A stretch of 64,000 nucleotides of DNA, taken from positions 434,001 through 498,000 of the forward strand of contig CP087216.1 in the NCBI GenBank assembly GCA_020912385.1, in the 5' to 3' direction. The notes beneath the pieces are model-generated. The model saw only the letters and a program-made list of their open reading frames with translations, had not been told where the DNA came from and searched no databases. A program made the position numbers and the translations under genes. Shown here piece after piece: positions 23,117 through 32,849 of this stretch; the first letter of the stretch is position 1; the number at the start of each line of letters is the position of its first letter. The stretch is from Neofusicoccum parvum. Lineage: Eukaryota; Ascomycota; Dothideomycetes; Botryosphaeriales; Botryosphaeriaceae.

Positions 23117-23711
23117 TAAGTTAGTAGGGTCCATTGTCCCGGAAATGAGGAGGCTTTTAAACATCACGCTATCGCGCTTAGATTAAATCTGGAATGCACC
23201 ACTGATCCCTCTTAGCCCTCTGTGTTTGCCGCTGAAGTCCTCAAGTGATTGTGCTGTTGACCGATGGGGCTGAGATATGAGATTCTTGCCGCCGGACGCA
23301 CTAACGCTTTATCCCGATGGTGCGATTCGAGCCATGGTCAGCAGACAGCGGGCGGACCCTCTGGTGAAGACAGGTGTCGTAGAAGAGCTGGATGTGTAAT
23401 GGAAGGCGAAACTCCATGGACAAAACACAAGAGCGGAGTTGCCAGGTAGTCCTTCTTGGAAAATGGAGTTGCCAGGTAATGCTTTTGAGAGAGTGGAGCT
23501 ACCGACAACGGCAAATGATGGCCATGTAAGCCTTTTGGAACTTCAGTGTACAACGTGATGGTGAGATAGCTTTTTCAGTTAATGAACGAAACAATAATGG
23601 GGATGGAAGAAGGATATGGAAAGAGATATATTTACTTTACAGTATGGCTTTAATGCGGTTAGTGCTTGCGATATACCGCCTCAGCTGAGTGTGATCAATC
23701 AAGCCTGACAA
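23117..23711. other. Intergenic between convergent genes
   Basis: Holds the 3' ends of the DUF7580-type gene and the reductase gene. A short degenerate repeat lies at 23433-23500; no gene seen. Confidence 0.5.
23433..23500. repeat. Degenerate tandem repeat, about 31 bp period
   Basis: GGAGTTGCCAGGTA occurs at about 23435 and again at about 23465, each followed by a similar CTT-containing stretch; a third, poorer copy (GGAGCTACC) follows. Its role is unknown. Confidence 0.55.
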
Positions 23712-24670
23712 TCAAGCCCAGCCTACCAGACCAGTTACCAGCTTGTTCCCAGTCAGAATCTCCTCCTTCCTCGCCTTCAGCTCATCAACGTCCCAGTTGG
23801 CCCACAGCCACTTGCCTTTTAACCACTCGGCCTCCGGGCTGGCCAACCACACTAAAAAGTGGCCCGGCAGCTCAGCTGCAGATCCATTAGTTCCCATCAC
23901 AAGACTAACCGAGACAGTAAAAACAACTCACGTTCATCAATCGGAAGCTTATCCTCCTCCGGCAGAAGCTCCAACCCCGACTTCTCCAGCATATCCGTCC
24001 TCACAACACCCGGCTGGATATTGAAAAACCTGAACCCCGGATTCTCCCTCTGCAGCGTCTCGACCACCCTCGCCGTCCCCAACTTCGACCCCGCATACGC
24101 CGAAAACCCGGGCACAGCGGGGTTCAAGTGCGCCACAGCAGCCGAGACGTTCAAAAAGACCGCGCCGGGGCTCGCGTTGGCCAGGAAGCGGCGAGCCAGC
24201 AACAGCACGCCCTTGACATTGACCTCGAACGCGCGCCACCAGTCATCCACCACGTCGTCGGCGCCCTCGCCGTCTTCGGCGGCGGCGGGCGGCACGGGCG
24301 CGACGGTGGCCAGGTAGCCGGCGTTGGCGACGAGCACGTCGACGGGGCCCTTGGCGGCGGCGAAGGCGCGCGCGACGTCGGCGGCGCGCGTGACGTCGCC
24401 GGCGACGGGCGTGAGCGTGGTGCCCGGGTGCGCGGCTGCGGTGCGCGCGCACACGGCTTCCAGTGATGCGGCGTCGCGGCCTGTCACGACGATGTGCGCG
24501 GCGCCGGCGGCGGCGAAGGCGGCGACGATGGCGGTGCCGAGGCCGCGCCCGCCGCCGCTGATTAGGATGGTCTTGTTGGCGGCGGAGAGGGCGGGGCGGG
24601 TGGGTGAGATGGCTGGGTAGCTGGCGTGGTGGTAGGTGTGCGTGTATTCGGTCTCGTATGGGACGGGCAT
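23712..24670 (-). CDS. Short-chain dehydrogenase/reductase (SDR)
   Basis: Exon 1 is 24670-23932 and exon 2 is 23875-23712, with a 56-bp intron (GTGAGT..CTGCAG, ACTAAT branch); 300 residues. I start at the ATG of MPVPYETEYTHTYH rather than the in-frame ATG at 24775, because related fungal reductases begin with a similar ..YHTSSYPAI segment. The Rossmann motif ISGGGRGLG lies at 37-45, NAG at 116-118, the catalytic serine at about 176 and YAGSK (Tyr192, Lys196) in the active site, so all classical SDR residues are present. The C-terminus (LPGHFLVWLASPEAEWLKGK) is the usual family ending. It probably uses NAD(P)H; the substrate cannot be read from sequence. Codon use is extremely GC-rich in the centre, including an Ala-rich insertion near 125-140. 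Confidence 0.92.
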
Positions 24671-25959
24671 GGTGGGGGTGGTTGAGCGGGTGCGGTTGGA
24701 GGGTTGGATGGGGAGTGTCAGCTTGACGGCGCGGTTAGAAGGTAGGGAGACGGCATTGGTTAAATAAGACTTCAAGTCTTGCGGTGGTGGGGTATGTCAT
24801 CTATGGACGTGTACGTTATTTGGCCCCCAGGCTGCTGATCGAGAGACGCGGCAATAAATGCTATGAGCTGTAGTATAGGATGCCAGAATGATTGGCTCCG
24901 GCTGACTAGACTATTCCGTTCAGATAAATGTCAGCGCACGTCAGCAAGAAGCGCCGTTGCCAAGACGCGTCATCTTACCGGATAAGGTTGTCGGTTGTGG
25001 CGTTGGTGAGTATCCACTGTTTGACTTCGACTCCGCAGGTCTTGACGGCGGCCCGGACTTTCTGCATCCCTACTAAGGCGTACCATTTGCGGCCAAAAAG
25101 TGGAGGCCGTCGCCAAACAGCTGTCTCTAATCACGACGATCTCACATTCCCGCAGACCCTCTTTGCCGCAAGCTCTTGTCCTCTTACGATAGGCCCGCTT
25201 TTGTGCGGTTTGTGATCCCGTAAGAGCCATCGGTGGACTTTCCAGACACGGCTTAGCGAATTGGGGTCGCCTTTCTGATCCATGTCCATGACGAAGCAAG
25301 AACATTGCAACACCAATTTTGCTACGCAGTTGCGAATTTGGCCACGACAGTATTCCGTGGCCGCTGTTCGACGCATGACGGTGAATCAAGGAAGCAAGGT
25401 AAGTCAGGTAACGTCTGCGGCGGGTCGGGAAAGCTATAGCAGTGTAGGGAGAGGTGTCTCAGCCGACATAATGCGTCAAGTGAGCATGGTGGTACCTGCA
25501 GAAGTAATTAAAGCTCTCTTCCGGATACAGAAGCTTTTTTTTTAAAAAATTAATTTTACTTTTCATGATGCTTGAATAACCATGCGCAAGAAGCTTCTTG
25601 AGCTGCGCAAATCTAATCCATCATCAACATTGAGCCTTCAGCAGGTAGACAAAGTCGTGTTGACGGTGCTGGAGTTGTTTTCCCGCGGGAAAATGAACTA
25701 CTGACGCAGACAGGCGCCCGTGCGCCGACGTCAACTCACCATCACAATCGAGATATCACGGCAAGAAGAAGGCCGAGGATGCGATTTGGCTTTGCACTTC
25801 GGTAGCTTAGATAAGGGGGGTGTTTTATTCATGCATTTTGAATGAGCTTAGACGTAAAAGGTCAAGCTAAGCCCGGCATACAGATCCATTCAGGCCACCG
25901 AGACGCACACCTACCAAGAAGGCGTACCTAAAAGCCGAGGTGAGCCCTTCTTCCAAGAA
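24671..25959. other. Intergenic, no recognisable gene
   Basis: About 1.3 kb between the reductase start and the hydrolase stop. A poly-T/poly-A patch sits near 25530-25550. The open frames on both strands lack motifs. Confidence 0.5.
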
Positions 25960-27883
25960 CTACTTCGGCGGTATAACCGGCAGTGTGATGTAATTCTCGT
26001 ACTTCGGCCCAAAATGGATATGGTTCAATCCCTGAAAAACATCCGCAGGCCTGTCCGCCACCAGTCAGCACGCTCCACAATCACCACAACCACGCTTAAA
26101 AAAAGGAGAAAAGAAAGAAACAAACAAATAAACTCACCGATCAACCCCATCATCATGCCCAAACACCCCCGACCCCTCCGTATCCCCCGCCGCCACCTCC
26201 AACACCAGCCGCTCCCCCTCCCGCACCACCACGCACGTCGGCCACATCTCCACATCCACCGCGTACACCTCGCCCGGCAGCACCGGTCTTACGTCGCTCC
26301 ACACGTACTCCCGCCGCGGCAGCCACGCGCGGTGCCGCGCATGCGCCGCGTTCACGCGCCGCAGGCTGGCCCGCAGCCAGCCCTTCGTCACCGGCGCCGC
26401 GTCGCCGGTCGTGCCGGTGTAGGCGATCTCGGCGCCGGCGGCGCCGACGTGGCGCAGCGACAGGAAGAGGTCGAGGTCGGAGGGCGGGGGGCGGGCGCGG
26501 GCGGGCGAGACGGAGACGTGCAGGTGGGCGACGGCGTGGCCGGTGAGTTCGGTGGCGGAGGCGAAGGGCGGGGTGGTGAAGGTGAGGAGGGAGGGGGCGG
26601 GGCCGAGGGCGGCGTAGCTGAGTTTGGTGGGTTGCGGGGCGGCGGCGGGGCGGGTGGGGAGGAGGGTGGAGGAGGGCGTGAGGTGGAAGGGCGTGTAGAC
26701 GGTGCGGGCGAGTGGCCATTCGAGCTCGGGGCGCCGCGGGAAGGTGGCTTCGCCGGCGGGGTTGTTGTGACCGACGTCGCCCTGGCGGAGGAGGAGGGAG
26801 ACGGGTGCGACGGCGCCGGGCGTGGCCCAGCCGACGCGGTCGGTGGCGTGGAGGAAGGCGTCGAGGAAGCTGCGCTGGAGCTCGACTTCGTCGGGGTAGT
26901 AGAAGGGGAGGTCGTGGCGGCCGGCGATGAAGCGGAGGTACTTGAGCGGGGAGCTTGCGTGGGTGAAGCCTTCAACGTTGCCTCTGAGATGAAGCAGGAT
27001 GCCGCCGAGGTTGGCGACGCTCAGGAGCGGGACTTGGACGTCCTCGAGGTTGTAGCCCGACGTGCGGTAGTCTTCATCATCGCGGAAGCGCTGGTGCAGG
27101 AAGTCGTCTAAGGGGACCATGTTCTTCTTCAGCTCTTCCTCAGTGAGGTCTCCATCAACAGTGTCAGGACCCCAGCTGCGCGCGGCTCTTCCGGGGAGAC
27201 CGTACTGGTTCGGTGCAACCTGACGAGCGTACCAAGAGCGAAAGAAGGCGTTGGACAGGATTCCGCCATGACGGCCAGCATCCCGATAATAATCCGAGAA
27301 GCCCTCCCAAGGCACTATGGCAGCTAGACCTTTCGGGTGTCTGGCAGCTACTTGCCACTGAGTAGCGGCATAGTAGCTGATCCCCAGAAGGCCGACTTTC
27401 CCTGTTGACCACAGCTGCTCTGAAGCCCATTCGATGAGGTCATAGAATCCATCTATGGTGGCCTGGGAGAGGATGTGGAGGAGACCTGGAGATTGACCGG
27501 TTCCTGTTTCATCTGCGCGCACAACAACATAGTTGTGTGAGGTCCAGTACTTCGGATTTGGCGTCTCCCACGAGCAATGCTCCGGAATGGCCTTTTGGTC
27601 TGGATGAACTTCTGCGAAGCTCTTTGGGTTGAAGCTGCGCTGTATTAGTCGTGCAAATTAGTCTACCAGTTGCCTGAACTCACTTCTCGTAGGGTATGTC
27701 TTTCCCATAAGGCCCGTACGTTGCAATGACTGGATACTTCTGGCCCTGGGCAGATGGTTTGGGACGGTACACGTTGCAGCGAATCACCCCACCACCCTGC
27801 AGAGGGACAGAAACATTCTGCTCGAAGATGTAGGGGTATGAGTGGTCATCGACAGTCCGGATGTCTTGAAGTTGGTTGGTCAT
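25960..27883 (-). CDS. CocE/NonD-type hydrolase (peptidase S15 family)
   Basis: Three exons: 27883-27684, 27634-26138 and 26050-25960. The introns are 49 bp (GTGAGT..CAG, tandem CTAAT branches) and 87 bp (GTGAGT..CAG); phases close to give 595 residues. The alpha/beta-hydrolase half carries the oxyanion region KYPVIATYGPYGKD and the nucleophile elbow GLLGISYYAATQW with Ser153. A C-terminal galactose-binding-like beta-sandwich (PepX_C type) is indicated by ATELTGHAVAHLHVSVS and DLDLFLSLRHVG. GHNNP is a candidate site for the catalytic His region. The ending FGPKYENYITLPVIP matches the usual tail of fungal members. Family enzymes cleave X-Pro dipeptides, cocaine-type esters or acylated substrates; the real substrate is unknown. 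No signal peptide, so probably cytosolic. Confidence 0.9.
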
Positions 27884-29387
27884 AATTGTGAATGTCTCGT
27901 GTTGCTGTTGGCGTGAAGATCAGAATGAACTTTGCATTGCTGGTTGACGCTTGTTTTTATAGGGAATGCCAGGCTGATGAATAAAACTGTCATTTGCGTG
28001 GTAGTCTTTTTCATACTGGGTGGGTTGAGGCGGAACTCCGCGTAAGCATGCATTGTGCTGAGCGGGGTACAGGGTATCCCGTCCGTTCGATTAGCAAGCA
28101 ACTTGGTGTTTGAACTGCCATGTAAACATTCATACGTTGGAACAGAAAAGCCAAAAGGAAGCCTACAATGTTCATTACTTAGAAGGAAGCCAAGTTAGAT
28201 GAACCAGATGCATCTTCGTGCACCCGAGAATCAAAAGGGAACGGACATATGGACGAAGCAGATCGAAGGCTGGTCTCAGTCACATTGGCACCGGTGTCCG
28301 AAATCGACGGCATGGGGCCTCGGTCTTCGGCCTCGGTCTTCGTGGGCGCGAGTTGTGCAATTAGATCCTCGGAACCGGAGCACCATGAGGCCATCCGGAA
28401 GCCACGGCACGGCGGAATAGCGCTTTCCGAAATTGTTAGGGAAACACTACCGGTAGGTGGATAGAAGCAGGAAGCCGCAACCATCTCTTGATGATTAGGG
28501 TGGTGGTGGTGTACCCCATATACTCGTCCTTCCAGCATCGAACAAAGGGAACCCCGCGTGGGCGCTGATCACTTCCAATTGCAGATGTTCGATAAGCCGG
28601 CGCCGGTGCTGGTAAGCAGGAGATTGGTAGAGATGATGTCGTTCGCCGGCAGCCCGCAGGCGCGGGCCTATCGATAAACGGCGGCAGCCTCATCCCTGTC
28701 CTCGGAGAGACACCATTGCCGCAGCCAGGCAGCTCGAGTCTCCCTTGCAGGCACCCGTCCGCAGTCCATTTCCTAGCTGCGCGCCTTTTCGTCTAGGCAA
28801 TGCTTGAGCTTGCGCTCCAAGAGCCAGACCGTGAAGCTGCGTGCACGAGCATGGCTCATCGGCTCCCAAGCAGCAGCCTGTGTCACTCTGCGCGGCAGCC
28901 TGCATATGTGGCCCGCCCGTTGCTTTGCCGCTCAGATGCGCCGGGTCCCCGCATGCTGGCGGCCACGACATACGTCCACGTTTCTTTTGCCGGCCGACCC
29001 TTGTGCGCCCAGACACCAGCTCGTGCCAGACAGCCTGCAATTGCAGGACTCCATCACCGCAGGTTGCGAGACTAATCCCGCGCGAGATGGGGTGCGCATT
29101 GAGATATGCAGGCTCGCATGATGGGGAGGCCCGCTTACGCTGCCACACAGTGCGCCCACGCACTGCGGCACACCTGTTTCCCTCGCCAACCCGCTGACAC
29201 TCCTCACCTGCGCCGTGGCCCCGACCTGCGCTGTCCCGCACGCTGTGCCCGCCCTCAATGACACCCAAGCAGCCTGTCTGAACGCCCGCGAACAGTACGA
29301 CAGCGCCCGCCCCCCGCCCATCCACGACGCGTCGTCACCCACCGAGCTCCCCCAGAGCTCGCCCACCCCGCCCGCGCCGCCAGCACC
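27884..29387. other. Intergenic between divergent genes
   Basis: About 1.5 kb that must carry the promoters of the hydrolase (minus) and the Cys-rich coiled-coil gene (plus). Open frames up to 302 codons on the minus strand at 28.9-29.8 kb run through the plus-strand gene and have noncoding-like composition. Confidence 0.5.
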
Positions 29388-30894
29388 ATGCCGCCCAAGC
29401 GCAGCTTCACCCACGACGACTACGGCGGCATCGGCAGCAGCGGCCCGCCCGGGCCCAGCCCGTTCCCGCCGAAGCGCCGCAAGACTTTCCCGTCGAACGA
29501 ATGGCGCCGGCCGCTGGAGCCGCATGACTGGTGGACGGTGCCCGAGCCCGAGTGGGACCGCATGCCGCCGGCCATGAAGATGAACTGGACGCACGTGGGC
29601 CGCATCATGGAGACGGACGAGGGCGAGCCGGCCGCCGAGCCCTGCGAGCAGTGCGTACAGGCGGGCGACGCTCGTCACTGCTGGGTCTACACCCGCGATG
29701 CCATGAGGCGCTACGGCTTCAAGACGCACGTGTGCGCAAAGTGCCGCGCGACCGCGAAAGTGTGTTCGCTGAATGTATGTGTGATGTCCTACATCTCTGC
29801 CATGGTGGCAGCTGTGCCTGTATGGGTGGTGGGAGCACAAGGGACAGGATGGGAGGTGGTGAGACTTGCAACATTGTGCTGATGCTCGCTACGCTCGGCA
29901 ACAGCCGTATTTCAGAAACATTGTGGGACTAAGGGACAACCGTCCCCCGCCGCCGCCGCAGCAGCCGCTGCCGTCGCAGACATCGCCGTTCCCGCCGCCG
30001 CCGCCCGGTGAGAGGTCTCACCGGTTTCCCAGCCCGAGACATGAGAGATATCGCTCGCCAACACCGCCGAGCGAGAGGTACGGGGCCCATCACTCTCCCG
30101 ACTATAGACTCAGGTTCCCTTCGCCTGGCGACCGAGATAGGTACCTGCATGGAGATCGAGAGAGGCCTGCCCCGTGGGAACGATACAGGATCCCCTCCCC
30201 GCCCGAAAGGCATCGGGATTCCGGTCTCGAAATGCACCCAGACAGGGAACGCTTACCACCGAGCGAGATCCCACTTGCTCAGACAACGCCACCTCATTCA
30301 CAAGCCCAACCCCAACCCCAACCCCAGCACCTGCCCGTAGTGCCACCTCACTCACGCGGGTCCAACCTCGAAAGCATTGTCGAAAGCCTGACTGCGCGCA
30401 TGGAAGTGCTAGAAGAGCAAATGGAGACCATCCGCAAAGAAAACCTGCTCATGAAGGACGAGAACGGGTTCCTGCGCTGGCGTATTGCGGAGCTCGAAGA
30501 GCCTGCCTCGTCACCCCGAGAGACAGAGCTGGCCGACGCGGATGGCAACGACAAGAAGCCACCGCCGGCCCTCACTTCAGAGCAGAGCGCCAGTGCTGTC
30601 GAGACCTTGGTGATGGAAGAGTCGTTCGCATCGAGTCTACGCGAGCAGCAGGAGCACCACGACAAGGAAGCCGAAAACAGCGATGACCAAGTCTCGGAGA
30701 CGCTACGGCAACACCAGGTGGAGAGGCAGCAGGAGCTTGAAAGACAGCAAGAGCTGGAAAACCAACGGGCAGCAGACTTGGCTGCCCTGCGCGAAGAAAA
30801 CGAGGTATTGACCAGGAGGGTGCTGGAATTGGAGAAGGGGCAGGACATGACAACCCAGATCCTCAGGGACTTGTATTATGCCCTGGACGACTGA
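29388..30894 (+). CDS. Hypothetical protein with Cys-rich motif, disordered middle, coiled coil
   Basis: Two exons, 29388-29774 and 29905-30894, joined across a 130-bp intron (GTATGT..CAACAG, phase 0), encode 458 residues. The N-terminal region has basic stretch PPKRRKTFP, a likely nuclear-localisation signal, and then six cysteines in the pattern C-x2-C-x8-C-x17-C-x2-C-x6-C (residues about 87-127), reminiscent of but not identical to a Zn2Cys6 cluster. A long Pro/Arg/Ser-rich segment with repeated PSP and ERY motifs is probably disordered. The C-terminal 170 residues form heptad-rich helices (LTARMEVLEEQMETIRKENL and VERQQELERQQELENQ), so dimerisation is likely. It may be a nuclear DNA- or RNA-associated factor; that is inference and I do not recognise the family. 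Confidence 0.72.
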
Positions 30895-32097
30895 TCAGAC
30901 CCAGGGGCAGCCAGCTCATAGCTGAGATCGGGGAGGGATCCCAGGCGCCGTCTGTGTCTAGGCAGGCACCATTGTCTACGGAGAGCGCCGGATGAGGTGT
31001 TGATGCCCTACCGTTCCCCTCACGATTACGACGCATCGTCGTGGTTTGTGCGTGAAGGATGCGCTGTCAGGTTTCCAGCTGCGCCACACGGCACTAACGG
31101 CGCTCACCGGCCGTAGTGGCTCATTGATGCCCTTCCGCCAAGACAAGAACGAGACATACGCACTGCAATGGTCCCAGGCCGCGGTCAACATCGCGCCCGA
31201 GGGAAGGTGGCTGGAATGAGACCTCATGATGGCCTCTGTCACATTACACGGTGTTCTCCGATTCAGAGGAAGGATTTGGTGCGCAACAAAAATTTTACGA
31301 CCCGCTGACTCTCGGCTCGACACTCCGCGGAACACATACGAGGTAGAGAGATCTGGCAACGGCATAGGAACTGGAATCTCAGTGTAGCGGGTCTAGTTTC
31401 TCGCCTATCAGCTCCGGTCCAGTAAAGTCTGCCCGCCTCTCCGACCTCAGCCCGGAAACAGGTCGGAATTCGGACCTGCCCAGCAGGCCAAGTTTCCCCT
31501 CCATCCGAAGAAGGACACGATGCATTTGCACCACGCCTTCCGAAGGCTAGAAGCACGCCCCAAGCATCCGGCTCGCCACTATCCGTTTCGTCGACGTGTG
31601 GTTCAGTCGTCGTCACCACCAAGGTCTCATGACTGCCCGATCGGGAAAGTTGCTGGGATGTTTCGGATATGCTCGTAATCGCTCAAAACTCTGTGTCATA
31701 AATCCAACGCGACAAAAACCAACGAGTACATTCCGCCATTGCGCAAGTTCCAACTACAAAATGGTTTAAAATGGCTTTAAATATGCCAAGCAAGCCGTCT
31801 TCGGCGTAGTATAGCTTATTCAGCATCTTATCGTGTTGTAAGGCGCGCGAGAGTCGCGTCCATCTGCGCGTCAAATTATTAACTCCAAGTCCTCAATTAG
31901 CGCCAGATCACACCTTATTATGCCATTTCAATTCGTCTTCCAGGATCTAGGTGCTAAGCACAGGCAGAGGTCAGCGTCCTCTGCCTTCTCATGATCGCCG
32001 ACGCGAGGAGTCCGTTAGTGGCGTCGTACCAAGCATCGAGTCGTCGCAGACGTCGCAGATAGCGTCCTAGACGCCTCAGAGGTCGCAGTCTACTCTT
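30895..32097. other. Intergenic, no recognisable gene
   Basis: About 1.2 kb. Minus-strand open frames at 30.98-31.62 kb show no motif. The last 200 bases before 32098 are rich in GTCGCAG-type words. Confidence 0.5.
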
Positions 32098-32742
32098 ATG
32101 CGGCCGCCGCCAACGCCGATGCCAACCTCTTCACGCGTGCCGAGTCGTGCCAGTCAATTGAGGACTCTAACGCGAGGTGTGGGACTCACCGATCGCCAAC
32201 TTATCAACCTTATTGAAGCTTGCCTCAGCTTGAAAGGCAGCTACGACTTTGGCCCGGGCTGGCGGACGCGCTGGTGGACCTCTGTGTCCGTCAAACTCAA
32301 ACAAATGACGGGCAGATCGTACGGCTGGCAGTCCTGTCAGTCTACGATGGAGGCTCAATGCAACGCTTACGAAGAGAAGCTTCTGGCTTACGAAGAAAAC
32401 CCATCTGGCTCTGAGCTGCCAAACGAGGGCGACTGGGGTAATCTGATGGAGTTGTGGTGTGGTGTTCGGAGTAGCAAGAAGCAGGAGGAGCAGGAGGCGC
32501 AAGAGTTGGTTACCGCGAGCCGTGAGGCTACGCGTGTTTCTGACCAACAGCGCTCCAACATGCTGGCTCGCATGGCCAACAAGCGCAGCGTTGACTCTGC
32601 CCTCTCGCCAGAGCGTGACGAGGAGCATAGCCGCGGCGGCGGCAAGTTACCGCCGCCAGAGGCGTCGCTTGGGCCAGACGGGCCAGTAAATCCACGCCAA
32701 AGCGGTCAAAGAAGGAGCGGACAAACGAGGAGTCACTTATGA
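32098..32742 (+). CDS. Small helical protein, possibly Myb/SANT-like and transposon-derived
   Basis: A single 214-codon frame. After a Pro/Ser leader comes a compact tryptophan-bearing helical domain, LTDRQLINLIEACLSLKG followed by FGPGWRTRWWTSVSVKLKQ and QSTMEAQCNAYEEKL, at about residues 30-100. Three helices with spaced aromatic residues recall Myb/SANT- or MADF-like DNA-binding domains that often accompany fungal transposons; the assignment is by eye. A Glu/Gln-rich helix (SSKKQEEQEAQEL) and a basic tail follow. The C-terminal segment VSDQQRSNMLARMANKR is repeated 3' of the stop codon in another frame. No transposase and no terminal inverted repeats are visible, so this may be a domesticated or broken fragment. 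Confidence 0.5.
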   Translation: MRPPPTPMPTSSRVPSRASQLRTLTRGVGLTDRQLINLIEACLSLKGSYDFGPGWRTRWWTSVSVKLKQMTGRSYGWQSCQSTMEAQCNAYEEKLLAYEENPSGSELPNEGDWGNLMELWCGVRSSKKQEEQEAQELVTASREATRVSDQQRSNMLARMANKRSVDSALSPERDEEHSRGGGKLPPPEASLGPDGPVNPRQSGQRRSGQTRSHL

Positions 32743-32849
32743 CTTATCGGCTACGTGCGTTTCTGATCAGCAGCGCTCCAACATGCTCGCTCGCATGGCC
32801 AACAAGCGTGGCGTCGTTTCTGCCCTCTCGTCAAAGCGTGGTGAGGACT
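32526..32849 (+). repeat. Direct duplication of about 100 bp
   Basis: The segment around 32526-32626 recurs at about 32750-32849, offset about 224 bp, with a handful of substitutions and one-base indels. The first copy lies inside the preceding gene; the second lies past its stop codon but still encodes VSDQQRSNMLARMANKR in frame 2, ending at a TAA. Confidence 0.85.

Noticed and set aside
26014..27111. 365-codon plus-strand frame opposite the hydrolase
   Set aside because: It is the antisense shadow of a clear, motif-bearing gene; its translation is Gly/Glu/Ala low complexity.
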